A stretch of DNA of 64,000 nucleotides from Ricinus communis (lineage: Eukaryota; Streptophyta; Magnoliopsida; Malpighiales; Euphorbiaceae), in assembly GCF_019578655.1 (NCBI RefSeq), contig NC_063259.1, positions 7,428,001 to 7,492,000 on the forward strand, written 5' to 3'. Below the pieces are notes generated by a model, which was not told the DNA's origin, searched no databases, and saw only the letters and a list, made by a program, of their open reading frames with translations. The translations under genes were made by a program, and so were the position numbers. Positions 62,451-64,000 of this stretch are shown in pieces. Every line of letters begins with the position of its first letter. The first letter of the stretch is position 1.

Positions 62451-64000
62451 TCAAATTCATAAATATACACGTTTACGGGATTATTTTCTTAAATTGATAA
62501 ATGTACCACTTTAACTAGGTCATGTTCTAATATTAAATTATTTGAATTATTGTAGTTTTATTTTCTCAAATTCAAAAATATACACATTTTACGAGGTTAT
62601 TTTCTTATATCGACAAACATACTCTATTTATGGGGTTCTTTTCTCAAATTCATTAATATACACGTTTTACGATATTATTTTCCTATATCGATAAATATAC
62701 TTCATCTACGGAGTTGATTTCTCAAATTCATAAATATACACATTCTACGGGGTCATTTTCTTATATTGATGAATATACCACTTTTACACGGTTGTTTTCT
62801 CATATTATATTATTAGTACTATTATGGGGTTGTTTTCTCAAATTTATAAATATACGCGTTTTACGGGATTATTTTCTTATATCAAATATACTACTTTTAC
62901 GGAGTTGTTTTCTCATATTAAATTATTAGCACTATTATGAGGTTATTTTCTCAAATTCATAAATATACACGTTTTACGTGGTTATTTTCTTATATGGACA
63001 AATATACACTATTTACAAGGTCGTTTTCTCAAATTAATATATATACATGTTTTATGGGCTTATTATCTTAAATTCATAAATATACCACTTGTACGGGGTC
63101 GTTGTCTCATATTAAATTATTAGCACTATTGTAGGGTTCTTTTCTCAAATTCATAAATATACATGTTCTACGGGGTCATTTTCTTATGTTGATGAATATA
63201 CCACTTTTACGGGGTCGTTTTCTCATATTCATAAATATACTCGTTTTACGAGGTTTCTTTCTTATATTGATATATGTACCACTTTTACGGGGTGGTTTTC
63301 TCATATTAAATTATTAGCACTATTGTGGGGTTCTTTTCTCAAATTCATAAATATACATGTTTTACGAGGTTGTTTTCTTATATCGACAAACATACCCCTT
63401 CTACGGAGTTGTTTTCTCATATTTATAAATATACACTTTTTATGTAGTTATTTTCTTATATTGATAAATATACCACTTTTACAGGGTCATTTTCTCATAT
63501 TAAATTATTAGCACTATTATGGGGTTGTTTTCTTATATCGATAAATATACCCCATTTACGAGGTCATTTTCTTAAATTTATAAATATACATATTTTACGG
63601 GGTTATTTTCTTATATTGATAAATATACCACTTTTACGGGATCGTTTTCTCATATTAAATTATTAGCACTATTATGTGGTTGTTTTCTCAAATTTAAAAA
63701 TATACAAGTTTTACGGGGTTATTTTCTTGTACTGATAAATACACCACTTTTACGGAATTGTTTTCTCATATTAAATTATTAGCACTATTATGGGATTGTT
63801 TTCTCAAATTCATAAATATACACGTCTTACAAGGTTATTTTCTTACATCGATAAATATACCCCATTTACGAGGTCATGTTCTAAAATTCATAAATATACA
63901 CATTTTACGGGGTTATTTTCTTATATTGATAAATATAACACTTTTACATGGTAATTTTCTCATATTAAATTATTACAACTATTATGGATTTTTTTCAAAT

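Larger units (their letters stand above)
49221..64000 (+). repeat. Satellite block 5 (14.8 kb, continues past the window)
   Basis: Same family and orientation up to the right edge. It contains a duplicated segment of about 3 kb (about 54420-57100 and 59350-62450), a nested 214-bp duplication (60058-60271 and 60272-60485), and a tandem 194-bp unit at about 60933 and 61127. Several patches have clustered small deletions (50925-51000, 51687-51722, 55538-55770) that look like sequence errors. Confidence 0.95.

Noticed and set aside
10492..64000. Replication-origin-like motif (yeast consensus) in the reverse strand of the subunits
   Set aside because: The best match is imperfect, and AT-rich DNA yields such matches by chance; the yeast motif has no standing in plants.

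Overview
The window is nuclear DNA from a flowering plant, probably a eudicot (inferred). It holds plant Ty3/gypsy retrotransposon remains and a large AT-rich tandem satellite, and I recognise no host gene. It looks like heterochromatin, pericentromeric or subtelomeric, where decayed retroelements pile up and a satellite array expands. No bacterial-type operon, RNA gene or CRISPR array is visible.

Layout. 1-10491 is a patchwork of Athila-like (Ty3/gypsy, Tat/Athila lineage) remains: a forward 3' end (internal region, polypurine tract, LTR 1009-2490), an inverted relative (LTR 4940-6342, internal region 6343-7532), a foldback of LTR sequence (7533-9150) and the 3' end of a reverse-strand element with a decayed integrase C-terminus (9151-10491). 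From 10492 to the right edge the DNA is one satellite family, always in the same orientation, about 42 kb in five blocks (10492-15229, 18398-24425, 28837-44076, 46649-47964, 49221-64000). The blocks are separated by three retroelement derivatives and by one LTR fragment that runs into a 500-base assembly gap (48721-49220).

The satellite is the most interesting object. Its base subunit is about 39 bp. Five diverged subunits (38 + 4 x 39) form a higher-order unit of about 193-194 bp, marked once per unit by the motif attaaattattagcac. Shorter 113-bp units recur, and blocks of about 0.6, 1.27, 3 and 4.3 kb are duplicated on top of that. Because 39 = 3 x 13, long reading frames appear across the array; they are by-products of the period, not genes.

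The retroelements record how the array handles insertions. A near-solo LTR (15230-18397) has a perfect 5-bp target duplication, and its empty site survives in satellite paralogues. A deleted chromovirus relative (24421-28836) and a pol pseudogene (44077-46648) were cut at their left ends at 6-bp microhomologies with the satellite. All five nonsense codons assigned in the pol pseudogene fit C-to-T or G-to-A change, as expected of methylated heterochromatin. Nothing in the window encodes a complete protein that I would defend.
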